Below, in pieces: positions 35,741 through 46,861 of a DNA stretch of 64,000 nucleotides; within the stretch, counting starts at the first letter, position 1, and every line of letters starts with the position of its first letter. The translations under genes were made by a program, and so were the position numbers. The notes below the pieces were generated by a model. That model was not told the DNA's origin. It ran no database searches and saw only the letters and a list, made by a program, of their open reading frames with translations. Source of the DNA: Crambe crambe (lineage: Eukaryota > Porifera > Demospongiae > Poecilosclerida > Crambeidae); contig OZ004586.1 of the NCBI GenBank assembly GCA_963924555.1, positions 1,984,001 to 2,048,000 of the forward strand. Reading direction: 5' to 3'.

Positions 35741-36613
35741 ATGGCACTGCCCAAGGAAGAAATTAAATGCAGAGGTTTGCCAGTACCTCCATTCTTCTCA
35801 CCTGAGTGGGTTGAAGACATGAGAAACATGTCCCTTCGTCCTGATGACATTTGGGTAGTTTCGTATCCCAAGGCTGGTACTACTTGGACACAGCAAATTG
35901 TGAAACTCGTTCTGAACAATGGTGAAGAAGATGGGGAAAAAATTACTGAATCTGTTCCGTGGGTTGAGGCATTCAATGATATCCCAGAAGTGCAATATCA
36001 AAATCATTTTGATGTGGATAAGTATCCGTCCCCCAGAGCTTTTAAAAGCCACTTTCCTTACAACCTCATGCCTTGTGGACTTCCAGAGACCACTCCAGGA
36101 CGGTTCATCTATGTAGCCAGGAACCCTAAAGATGTTGCTGTTTCATTTTACTATCAATACAGACGCATGCCTCATTGTCTAAGTCCAGAATGGGACCAGT
36201 TTTTTGAAAGGTTCATGAAAGGAGAGGTCGAATTTGGGAACTATTTTGATCACGTTCTAAGCTGGTGGGAGCATAGAGACAAACAAAATGTGTTATTTAT
36301 GAAGTATGAAGACATGAAGAAAGATCTGTTGTCTGCTGTCTTAAAGATTGCCAAGTTTGTAGGTAGTGATATTGGAGAAGACATCATCTCAAAGATTGCC
36401 AGTTGTACAACCTTCTCAAAAATGAAAGAAAACTCTACCGCTAACTATTCATGGAATTCCCACAGGTACGTGCCAGGTGAAACTGACTTCATGAGAAAAG
36501 GGATCATAGGGGATTGGAAAAGCCTATTCACTCCAGAGCAGTCAGAGAGGATTGATGTTTTATACAAAGAAAAACTGCTCAGCATAGGACTGGAGTTCAA
36601 TTTTGGTTGCTAA
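35741..36613 (+). CDS. Cytosolic sulfotransferase (SULT family)
   Basis: An intronless 290-residue protein, close to the usual length of about 295 for SULT enzymes. They transfer sulfate from PAPS to hydroxyl or amine groups of small molecules in the cytosol. The 5'-phosphosulfate loop is VSYPKAGTTWTQQI (about residues 41-54), the catalytic His is in FKSHFPYNL (about 107-115), the 3'-phosphate site is YVARNPKDVAVSFYYQYR (about 127-144) and the C-terminal PAPS motif RKGIIGDWKSLFTPEQ is at about 250-265. The start at MALPKEEIKCRGLP is preferred over an ATG 57 bp upstream because the extra residues look non-conserved. Lack of introns amid intron-rich neighbours suggests retroposition or loss of introns. 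The substrate cannot be told from sequence. It is the only plus-strand gene between R4 and R5. Confidence 0.95.
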   Translation: MALPKEEIKCRGLPVPPFFSPEWVEDMRNMSLRPDDIWVVSYPKAGTTWTQQIVKLVLNNGEEDGEKITESVPWVEAFNDIPEVQYQNHFDVDKYPSPRAFKSHFPYNLMPCGLPETTPGRFIYVARNPKDVAVSFYYQYRRMPHCLSPEWDQFFERFMKGEVEFGNYFDHVLSWWEHRDKQNVLFMKYEDMKKDLLSAVLKIAKFVGSDIGEDIISKIASCTTFSKMKENSTANYSWNSHRYVPGETDFMRKGIIGDWKSLFTPEQSERIDVLYKEKLLSIGLEFNFGC

Positions 36614-37328
36614 GAGTGACTTTATTATTATTAATATTGTATTAGCCATAATTAAATTACATTAACTGACATAGTATAGCTAAAATGAAATGGAGCTAGC
36701 CTAATAAAAGTGCACATTCATATTAAATGACACCAACCCTAGCTACCACAAAATTATTAATCTGATGTCTTAACAACTTCTCTAGCAGATGCTTGGTCCA
36801 TTGTAGATTCACTAACACTGTTTTTCTATTATTAAAAAAAAAACAACAACAACATGGCATCATCATTAGCTATTGCCATTGTGTCACAACCTGATAGCTA
36901 GGAGTATCTATTCAGAATGGTGGAATGGAATTAGCATGCAGATTTTTGGTCTTAAGTATTCAGTAGACATCAGTCTGTGCCAAATAGCTATCCTGAGTTC
37001 CCGGCGCTGCAAATTAACCTCCAATAATAAAAAAGGATCCTCAGACCAACACAATAGGATTATACCTACAAAGGCCAACCTTTAATACCTCCAAAATTAA
37101 CTTCTCCACAATTAAGGGACAAAAAAAAAATTGCTCAATATTTCTACACTATAAAAGCAAATGAATGTGTACAAATAACCCATGCATCTTTTCCTTCAGA
37201 TAGTTATACGAAACTATTTCCGGCCACTAAAATTACCATTCCAGTGTTCCACTGAATAAAGACACACCCCCATATCCTAGTAAAGTAGCTAGTTAGTGCA
37301 ATTTTCTCTGTATAGCTGATGGTTACAT
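36614..37328. other. Intergenic region, convergent with R5
   Basis: AT-rich 3' spacer between the sulfotransferase stop and the R5 stop. I see A-runs near 36835 and 37125 but no exon or element I can name. Confidence 0.45.
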
Positions 37329-37620
37329 TTAGCTAACTATAACTACCTTATATTTCTGCAGTTCATTCTCTAACACGTTGACCCTCTTCTTCAGGCTTGC
37401 ATATGTGTCAGATTCTGGTATTGAACTTTCTGAGTATTTGGCACGAAGTTCGTGATCCGCATCTGCAGTTTTGTTGTCGACTTTAAAGACCGAGCTTCCA
37501 GTTGGATCATGGTACACACCAATCAGCTGGACATCATTAAACAATGAAAGGGTTATACCTCTATAATAACACCTAGCTCTACAGCTATTGCGAACCTCTC
37601 TCTCAATGCAGACACTTTTG

Positions 37621-37657
<37 letters not shown>

Positions 37658-39642
37658 AAACTAATAAGTGTCCTGATTAGGGAGATATCATATTTTTATA
37701 GTATTATTAGGTGGACAATATTATCTTATTTCTTACTGGTGGGATGAAAACAAGTATTAGAATCATGGTAGTTCCTATGAATAAGCAGAGACAGAAAACC
37801 GAGGCATATACATGGATCAGTTCAACCAATGTATAAGTGGAAACAATAATCACTGTTGTCACAATGCTGGACACATAGATAGCTGTGATGATGTAAACAG
37901 CATCATTCAATCCTTTGATGCTGACTTTGCGAATTGACAGAGCAAGTACGAGTGCAATGATTTGGAGAAAAGTTTTGTATCCATAGAGAATACCCAGAGT
38001 GATGTAACGCTCTCTGGAGATACAGACATAAACGAAATAGCGAATGATCTCCTGTCTTACCTGGGAGGGGGATAGATTTGGATTAAATTATAGGCTATAT
38101 GGTCTACTTGTGATGACTACATGTAAAATGAATTACCCCACTAATATCTTCAAGATTTTCTCGATGCGGAACTTTTTTAGATGCTAGATTGTTCCTAGCT
38201 CCTTCGATTATGGTGTACAATAACAAGATAAGAATATCGATGATCAAAAGTAGCAGAACAAAAAGAGCCAACATCCAGTCTTTCACAGCCTATGTATGTA
38301 CAGTATGTATGTAGGATAGAAAGAAAGTGATTGTGGACTGCCATACTATTAAAGAGCAGATGCTTCATACCTTCTTTTTTAGTTTTGGATTATTGAAGAT
38401 GTAATACACTCTGCACATTTTTGCCACTATAGTCCCATAGCAGAGAGAGTAGCCAATTGCTGTCAGCCATGGGTTTATCTAGTAATGTAGATAATAAGAG
38501 CTGTTTTAGACTCTATCCAATAGATAAAATGAATGCCTTACATTGCAGAGTACAGAAATAGCTGTTTGATCAGCAGTTGGGACGATGAAAGTGTACATGT
38601 TGAAGTATAAAATGACTGCACCCACTCCTATCAGGTTATTCAGTTTAGGACTTGTCAGGCGAATCAGTCTAAAATTACAATTGATACGTCACAGTTTAAA
38701 GGTCTATTGCTACGTAACATGTCATTCATAATGACACTGCATGATAACAAGGCCAAGGCAAGGAAGGAGAAGCACCCAAGTATTTGAGCTTCTAGCAATG
38801 GGCTTGACTCAACAATGAGTCCAACAAAGAGGAGAAAATAAGTAAGGCATCAGAGACTGCTAGCCTAGGCTGAGTCACAAGCAAGGAGCCAAACACCAGC
38901 AAGCCTAGACGTGCCAGAGACTGCACAGAGAAAGCCTCACTGGGAAGAAGAGCACAGCATATAGGCTTAAACCCAATAGCATGCAATTTTAAGTGCAAAA
39001 TAAGATTGTTATTTGTTGGTGCAGGGTAATAATCATGCAAAGCTAATATCTAGTTGCTAAAATTATCCTAACTCACTTTTTGTCTCTGAAGTGTGTGTTC
39101 AGTACCACACACACAACAGCAAAAATGATTCCGCTGGTAGCTAAAATTGAGAAGATAACGGTGAGGGACACATGGAGAGAAACAATCTTCTCTATTGGGA
39201 CTCCATCATAAGGCACTCCATCTACAGAAAGACAAGGATAAACATAATATTGATATACAGTCATCTAAAATAGCTGACAAAAAAACTGCAATAATAGTTA
39301 GTCTAGCCATAATTGTCTAGCCATGATAGCATAAGCTTGCCATAAGAGTATAGAAGCCAGTCATAAGAGTTTAGCTAGAACTTCATTTCTTCAAAATGAA
39401 GGACCCCTATAGATCAGCCTTACTAAGTTATTCACATTAGTTAGGTGACCGTGTATATCATTTGCACACACAATAGGGGGATCTCCCTAATGCCCTCCAA
39501 ATGAAGGACCCCTAGAGATCAGCCTTACTAAGTTATTCACATTAGTTAGGTGATCGTGTATATCATTTGCACACACAATAGGGGGATCTCCCTAATGCCC
39601 TCCAATATAGGCAGTGCTGTGCACTATGTTATTATTATTCAA

Positions 39643-39686
<44 letters not shown>

Positions 39687-42600
39687 GAAAAAACAACTTT
39701 GAAAGATGGTACGGCATGGCCATACCATCCGTAGATTGTGTAAATTGTGGTTAACCAGTTATCTACAGCAATTAGCATAGATTTATGATATCCAGGGGAA
39801 TTTAGCAAATTGTTACTTCCAGGTATGCTATACTTAGGATGGTGGCATTCATGATATTCTTAAACAACATTGCTCCATTATTATTCAAGGAACCAAAAGT
39901 GTTCTGCACACCATTTTGTCCCAATGCACACACTGTTTTGTTTTTAATGGGACAATTTAGTGTGCAGTACACACTTTCGTCTTTACAGTGAACCTCTGAA
40001 GAGTGGAAACCTGCTCCCAAAGTATATTATAGCGGTTCCATTGTATCCCTAGCCAAGTAGCTAGCCATCTTACCACTCCATAATGTGCCATTTTCTATGG
40101 TGTAATCCAGGTTATACTCGAGGTCGCTGATTTGACGAACAGTAGCCACCGGAACTACTTTAAGCACACTACCATTAACTGTAGGATGATTAATGATTGT
40201 AAGAATTCATTAACGATTGCACAATGATTTCAACTGACCATATCTGTATTGTAACAATTCCACAGTGTCTATACGTCTTGCTCCATCATCATCAAATGAA
40301 ATATTTCCCTGCATAATATTATCGGTGAGGTAATTGTATGTAGCTATACTTGGAGGTCAATAGTAATTTGCTAATATTTCATGTTAAAAATAATTCGTGT
40401 AATAAAATGTTTATAATTTCATACAATACAGAGCTCTAATATTAATTATATGTTGTTATAAATAATTTTTGTACAGGAGCAAGTGTATAAAAATATTTCA
40501 ACAATGAAATTACGTAGTAGCTGAAAGAATAGTAAATTAAGTTACTTACCACTATTCCATTGAAGCTTATCTCTGATAAATGAGTAAAGATATTTTCTAG
40601 CAAGACGTCATTATCATACTTGAAGTGTTGAAGTCCAAAATCACCAGTGGTTGCTTCATCTCGATAAGCACGCAATCTCTCTTGGAGATCAATATTGCTG
40701 TTTAAATCTGAGAAAAAGGTAATACTTCATGATGTAAACATTGGAACCAAATACCAATAGAGTCGAATTTCAATTCTTGACTCCTTTTCCTGTAGCCACC
40801 TACCATTTAGTGTTTCATTAAGTGCTCTTGCCACAGTCCAAATCCCGTCGTAACAGATCTGATACAAAAATAACTCAGTGACATTCAGAGTGCGATCTGG
40901 GTCATTCAATCTGTCTTCATATGCAGATCTAATATCATCACCAGTCTAAAACAACAAAAATAAGGAAGTTCATATTGAAATTCTATCAAGTCAAAGTACA
41001 TTCTATTATTACATACTCCATGCAACTTCCCTTATGACTTACATATCCATTATCAGCCACAGTTGAGTAATTCTGGACAGTTCTCCCTGTGGTGGCTGTA
41101 GCAAGAGTTGAAGGCAGCAAGGACTCTCTCTGTGCTGCAGTGCAGTTATACCTCTTTAGTAAGTCGGCTTGCTCCTCTTTGTTCCCTTCCCACCAGCGGC
41201 CTACGTACCAGCCATTCACGAGGAATAGGTTCCGTGGATAGTGGAACTCACTACTAACATTATATGCCTACAGTAATGAAACTCAGCTGATCCTTTTGAA
41301 ACAGCAGCTTTCACTAGCTAATACATGAATGTGCATGCATAATACGACTACACTACTACATATTAGCATGCAGCCAAAGCATAGATATACTTTAGAATCA
41401 GCTAATAGAAATAAGGAATGATAATGACATGCATGCATATAATTTTGTAGTAGTAATTAATTTTTATGTGTATAAACAACGAAAATTTCCAGACTTGGTA
41501 GCCGTGTACAAGGCCTATGGGCCTGTTTGTGTTGCAAACATGTTTTTTTGATCTATAATAGTGTTCTGAATGGGTTAATGATAGAGAAAAGAACAATTAC
41601 TAGGTAGACTAAGTAGCTAACGTTACTCACCCTACACAGTACTTCTCTAGCATGCCTGGCATACATACTTAGAACAAAAATACGAGAATCTGGTTCCTAA
41701 ACATAAAGAAAAATGAAGTAATTAGACTCGAAAATATTCAGGTGTGGGTTTACTACCTTGCTGTGCTCATCATACCTAGCTATAGCTCTCCAACTTACTA
41801 TGAGAAATGGATTAGTAATTAGCCCTGTATCTGTCTCGAATCTTGTTTCGGTGAAGGACACGCCATTAGCAGTAAGTAGTCTTGTGAGCTCTGACATCGT
41901 CTATGTATGCATGTATGGTGGAACACCATGAATTTCAGAAATGACATAATCTACCAGCTAAATTAGCATGGTATAAGAATGTGGACCCACAGAATCAAGT
42001 TGGCTACAAATCAGAGGCACAATACTGTACTGTATTAATGAATCCCCCAAAAGTACTGATGTTTGCAATGGAGGGTATTATTACTTGTGGTCTGTATTTT
42101 ATTCATGACCGTTTTTTGAGGAACACAAGCAGACATCTGTTGTAAGAATTACATGCATTTCCAGTGGGTTCAATCCCTCATGCTTGGCTTAATTGTCATA
42201 CTTATGGAACCTGGCTTAGTGGTTACTTATACAGCAGGTTGACTACTTTAGATAAAAAGTCCCTGATAATAAATCTTATTGTTAGAAGTCACTTTGTAAA
42301 AGGGCCACCTCTGTATTAATAATTATAGCGGTCACTTCCAAGAGTGACCAATATGTATTTTTAACTCACTAATGTGAATAATCTATCATTTTGGACAATG
42401 ATAGAGACTTTTCTCCATTTGAATGTCTGAATGGCACCAAAGAATCCATAGGCAAGTCTGATTTCATCCGTGCTAAGTTGAAAGTGTCTGGGGAAACGTT
42501 TTCTGTTGGTCAGTTCAGGCGAAGTGGACACACATGATAACTGGGGGAAAAAATATATTAATAGCTGATATAACCTTCAAGGTACACAGGGAAATTTTTG

Positions 42601-44454
42601 TAGATCAGATAAAAACACTTAGAGGTTGGATGATGATGGAATCAAGCCGGTCATGTGCTAACTAATATTATGCCAACTGTTCACCGCACTATTGCACAAT
42701 TGCATATACTTCAGCTGTCGCAGAACATGCAGTTGTGCACAACCACCTCATTGACTGGAAGAATGTTGAGGTAGTGGACACAATAGTCAGAAGATAATAT
42801 CAAAGATGCTATTAGAATCTTGGTACATTAGGAAACAGAAAGAGAAAATGAATAGAGACGTTGGAATACTACCAAATGTTTACAATTGATAGCCTCATAA
42901 CCTTTAGTTAGCATAGCTCATGGGTTTTTAATGTTATAGCCTGAAGGCTTTTTTTAATAACTTATTTAAACACTGAAGATGATCACTGTAAAGTGATTGA
43001 AACGTCATAAAAGAGAAACAAAAAATGTCAACACCAAGTCACACAGGACTATTTAAAGTGCTCAATGAAACCTGTAAAGTTCATAACAATCAGTGCTGCT
43101 GGGCCTCCCCCTGCCCTTATAAAAATTCTTACCTTGCACCTGATGGGGGTACATATGAAAATTTCACCCTTTCATTGATGAGAACTTAAAATTGTCCACC
43201 AATCTCTCCTATCTTGTAGGAACCCCCAAGTAAAGGACACTTTACTTGGGGATCGGTCACTTTAAATTTGTTCTTTGCAGAGAGGTTGTCCTTTTCTTGG
43301 ATATACTAATGCTAGGGAATGGGGTGTCCTTTATTGGGAGGTTTCTCTAGCTTTTATTGGAAGGTCCTTTATCTGATAACACCTATAGCACTGCAGATAC
43401 CTGGGTTATGTTGTAGTAATGAGACACTTCAGCTGTCGGTTCCGTGGCAAGAGAACATCCTGCACCTACGACTGCTATCTTGGTAGGGGGTTGGATCAGC
43501 TGTGTGTGGAGTGCATCCAATGATTTTGTTCTTTGGCACTATACAACAATACCATAATCATTATAGCTACATCCTTATAGAGTACACAGCATAAATGATA
43601 AAGTTATTATTTCTACAGAATTCAAGGCCTTGCACACACAAAACACTTATAGATTTATTTGTGCAGGTTTAATATAGATTTAGTAAACAATAGTTGTAGT
43701 TATATAATCAAGCATGCATGGTTGGCCTGCCGATCATCATCAAAACACTAAGGAAGCCATGGCATTATCTCACTAGTGTTGTTATGTTGCATTAGCCCAG
43801 GCATTTAAAGTGGGGCAGATCCATTATATAGGCCTTAGAAGTCTTCATGAATATTTGAAGTATTTAATAATAGATAATACCCCATGCACGGAATTACCTT
43901 AGGGGGTATCTCCAAATTGAAAATCACACTTGACGTCATAGTGACGTTAAGGCTAGACCCCCTAGCTATAAATGTAACAATTAAGAGCTCGCTACTAGCT
44001 GCTTCTATCGTCACAGCCTTAACCTCCTCTTAACATGATGCATTTTCAATTTGGAGATGAGCTGCATATATGAAATTAGCTACAGCCTAGCTGGTCATAT
44101 ACTGCGGGCAGCTATAGCTAGCTAGCTAATCATATCTTGTACCCGAGAGTCCTTGAGAGTGTAGTGCAGAGTATAACCAGGCAGCATATCAGGGTCGGAG
44201 TTAATTTGATCTAAAGCGACCTCCATTGCAGGAATGACTCCACTGCTAGTGTAGGACCCTCCAAAGGACATAATGAGGGCAATGTAGAGAGGGCAGGTCT
44301 TGTTCAGAGCTGGATCAGGGGAGCAGCTCTCCTGGTCAATGCTGATGTTGACAGGAGGGTAGATGCGCTTGTATGCTGATTCCTTCTGACGAGCACAAGC
44401 ACCTATGGAGAGCAGAGCTACCACAAAGAACGTAATTGCCATAATAACCTCCAA
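37329..44454 (-). CDS. GABA-B-like class C GPCR, copy R5
   Basis: Exons, minus strand: 44143-44454 (signal peptide MAITFFVVALLSIGACA), 43401-43538, 42370-42540, about 41795-41897, 41632-41695, 41042-41267, 40804-40947, 40552-40708, about 40240-40312, 40072-40180, 39079-39223, 38541-38668, 38372-38478, 38140-38287, 37737-38060 and 37329-37527. Every expected motif is present: SSPELTNRKRFP, GWYVGRWW, CYDGIW, SPKLNNLIGVG and ILYGYK. The last exon holds the longest coiled coil of the set (SLKKRVNVLENELQKYK) and is read to a stop after VVIVS. The first exon ends in KDSR where the others have KDSQ. No frame break was found, so this copy is likely functional. It ends the array; the next gene on the right is of an unrelated family. 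Confidence 0.86.
37622..37656 (+). repeat. (CAA)n microsatellite
   Basis: About 12 CAA units in the R5 intron between the last two exons. Confidence 0.95.
39396..39605 (+). repeat. 105-bp direct tandem duplication
   Basis: Two nearly identical 105-bp units, each starting ATGAAGGACCCC, in the R5 intron between the helix-1 exon and exon 10. They differ at only a few positions, so the duplication is young. Confidence 0.9.
39646..39685 (+). repeat. (CA)n microsatellite
   Basis: About 19-20 CA units in an R5 intron. Confidence 0.97.
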
Positions 44455-44672
44455 GATTTAACAGCTTGTTAACAGTCAGTCTAGCGGTTTTTATAACAGG
44501 ATCTACCACGCCCATTCCATATGCATAACGAGCTAGCTATACGCTTAATCATAGCTATGAATATGACTTTAAAAGGTAACACAGTCAAAGCACAGCTAGC
44601 CACTGAATGACATATTAAACACTCATGCACACACAAATAACGAATGAAGATGATGATAGTTAGCCTATACAT

Positions 44673-46729
44673 TTACAGAACTTTCATATGCAGGCACAAA
44701 TCTGTCACTGATTCTATTTCCAGCACTTTCTTCAGTCCCAGAGACTCTTTGGCAAGTTTTGCCTTAACTAAAGAACAAAGTGACGGCAACCCTATTTGCA
44801 CCAACTTGCTGACTTCTTGAATCAAGTTTCTCGCTCTTTCTCTGGAGCTTTCAGGCACATGCCATGGAAGAGCCACGATATAATTGAGGAGACCTTCTTT
44901 AATCATGATCTTGAGATGTGTCTCTCTGCCCACAGCAACTTCTAGAGCATGCAATAAGACTTCAATGCTTAAATCCTGCAATTTCATAAGCAAATCTTTC
45001 AACTCTTCCGCACGAATATTATTGTAGATTTCTTGAACTGGGCTGTATAAATAGCTCACAAACGGCACAAAACTTTCCCACGTAAAACCTTTGTCCATCT
45101 CGTAAGTTCTGACATCTGCAGGATTGCTATCACAAACTCTCTCCATCAATACTATCATCTTTTTCAACAGAGGAACTGGAAAGGAGAGTAAATATCTGGC
45201 AGATCTCAGTATCATTTCAGATAGGATGATACCAGCATAGCTCCTGCAAATGAAGGAGAGAGGGAGGAAGAGATGTTTTAGGGGATAGTGGAACCTCTAT
45301 TGGGACCAGCTATTATTTTCCTTAATAGAGAGGTTTCCACTCTTCAGAGCAGCATGGTACGGTTCCTTGGAAAATGTCCCTAATAGGTTTTTGTAACTAT
45401 AGAAGAGTTCCACTGTAGCTACGTATGCATTCAGTATGAGCACTGCAGAGTAAACAGTGAAACCTGCCTACTGTGGAGTGGAAATGGTCTCATTACAGGG
45501 TGATCTGATTGGACATGCTTCAGCTGTTTAGGCATGTCATGATGGTGAAATGGGAGTTTGTCTCATTACAGGGTGATTGCAAACTTGAGAGCTTGGTATT
45601 ATAGTCTTAGCATGCTTTGAAGACTCTACATTTGCTATAATAATTATGATTTATCACTTACTCAAGAGCCATTAGTGCATCAACAGTGTCTCTATGTGAT
45701 GTTCTTTTAACATCACATAACTCAATGATCTTGTGCACTATAGAGGGCTTCAAAATGTGGACATGTGCTTCTGGACACTCTGCCAGACAGATGAGATAGG
45801 CCATACCAGCAACTGCCATTTTGCATGGGTAAAGAGATGAATATGCAGCCTGAAAGGTTTGCTCGAGTACGTCACTTCTCTTGGCAAGTTCCAATTTTAC
45901 TTCAGGAAGTTCCGAGATGCTTTAAAAAGAAATTATGGAGTATTAGAACTGGACTTAAACTCAGGTCTTATAATTTGTGTATCATAGTTAAAGACCCATC
46001 AACTTACTTGCAGATGGCATAGAATGATCCTTTAATAATTCTTAAGTGTGCCTCTTCCAGTGGCTCCGAACCCAAAGATTTCCATAGAAACGCATTGATG
46101 CAATAGTCGAGGCCGCCATATTTTTCAACTTGTCTTCGGAGGGATAGCGTTTGGGTAAAATTTGTGATAAATAAACAGAATGTTGCTTCTAGTGAGTCCC
46201 TTCTGAATAACCAGACTTTGCCTTGTCTCAAACGCTGCAAATATCCACAGCAGGCCATTAAGACTTCAACGCCTCCTAACGAAACAAAGTGGAGCTTGTT
46301 GACATATTTCACCTTATTTGACCACGGATAAAGTATATGTGATGCTCTGATCTTTGGAAATAATGATATGTATTTCTTTGCTAGTTCAGAGTTCATAGTT
46401 CTGCTTTCTTTGAAATTTTCCTGGAGAGACTCTGCAATCTGTTTAAGCCATTCAGTGACATTTATGACTCTCTCACACTCTCCCTCAATGGGATAAGATA
46501 TAAGAAAAGTGTCTCCACTTCTGATATAGGATGAAATGAGGTCATCAGAGTCTGCTTTCCTGCTGGACTGATAGTACAAAGTTTGGACACATACTGGAAC
46601 GGAGCACCTTAGCTCTACTTCCTTCTTAATCTCCAGGAATGTAGCAGGGAGGGAAGGGAAAACTAGATCTACCTTCTTGGTTGAATTGGTCTCTTCACAG
46701 CAAAGCTCTAAGTGAAATACAGTTTCCAT
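44673..46729 (-). CDS. Ubiquitin-like/armadillo-like protein, copy U1
   Basis: Three exons: 46008-46729, 45662-45919 and 44673-45243. The spliced length is 1551 nt, exactly 517 codons. The start METVFHLEL is chosen because U2 and U3 start at the same point; an ATG two codons earlier also exists. Residues about 1-75 fit a ubiquitin-like beta-grasp fold: KKVDLVFPSLPATFLEIKKE is followed by a helix, then LISSYIRSGDTFLISYP. The remainder is helical and resembles degenerate armadillo repeats (LGGVEVLMACCGYL, YGGLDYCINAFLWKSL, EGLLNYIVALPWHVPESSR). No catalytic motif, signal peptide or membrane helix is visible, so it is probably cytosolic. A role in ubiquitin-linked signalling is speculation. I do not recognise a named family. 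Confidence 0.82.
45286..45415 (+). mobile_element. Pogo-like MITE
   Basis: From about 45286 (AGTGGAACCTCTATTGG) to AGAGTTCCACTG at 45415, followed by TA. It lies in the second intron of U1 and is absent from the matching introns of U2 and U3. Confidence 0.65.
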
Positions 46730-46861
46730 GATCAAAAAAAAATTGCTGAGTCATCATTGAAGGGGGCGGGGCTAGATTACACGCGGTCAAAACAAGAAAC
46801 CACAATAATGCTTTATAATTAATTTTTTAAGTACAGTAATGAACAATTGATAATAACAACA

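Noticed and set aside
35674..36116. Minus- and plus-frame ORFs overlapping the sulfotransferase
   Set aside because: They are shadows of the conserved SULT frame with no motif of their own.
42160..42185. B-box-like GGGTTCAATCCC as a tRNA or SINE
   Set aside because: There is no A box or tRNA-like fold at the expected distance.
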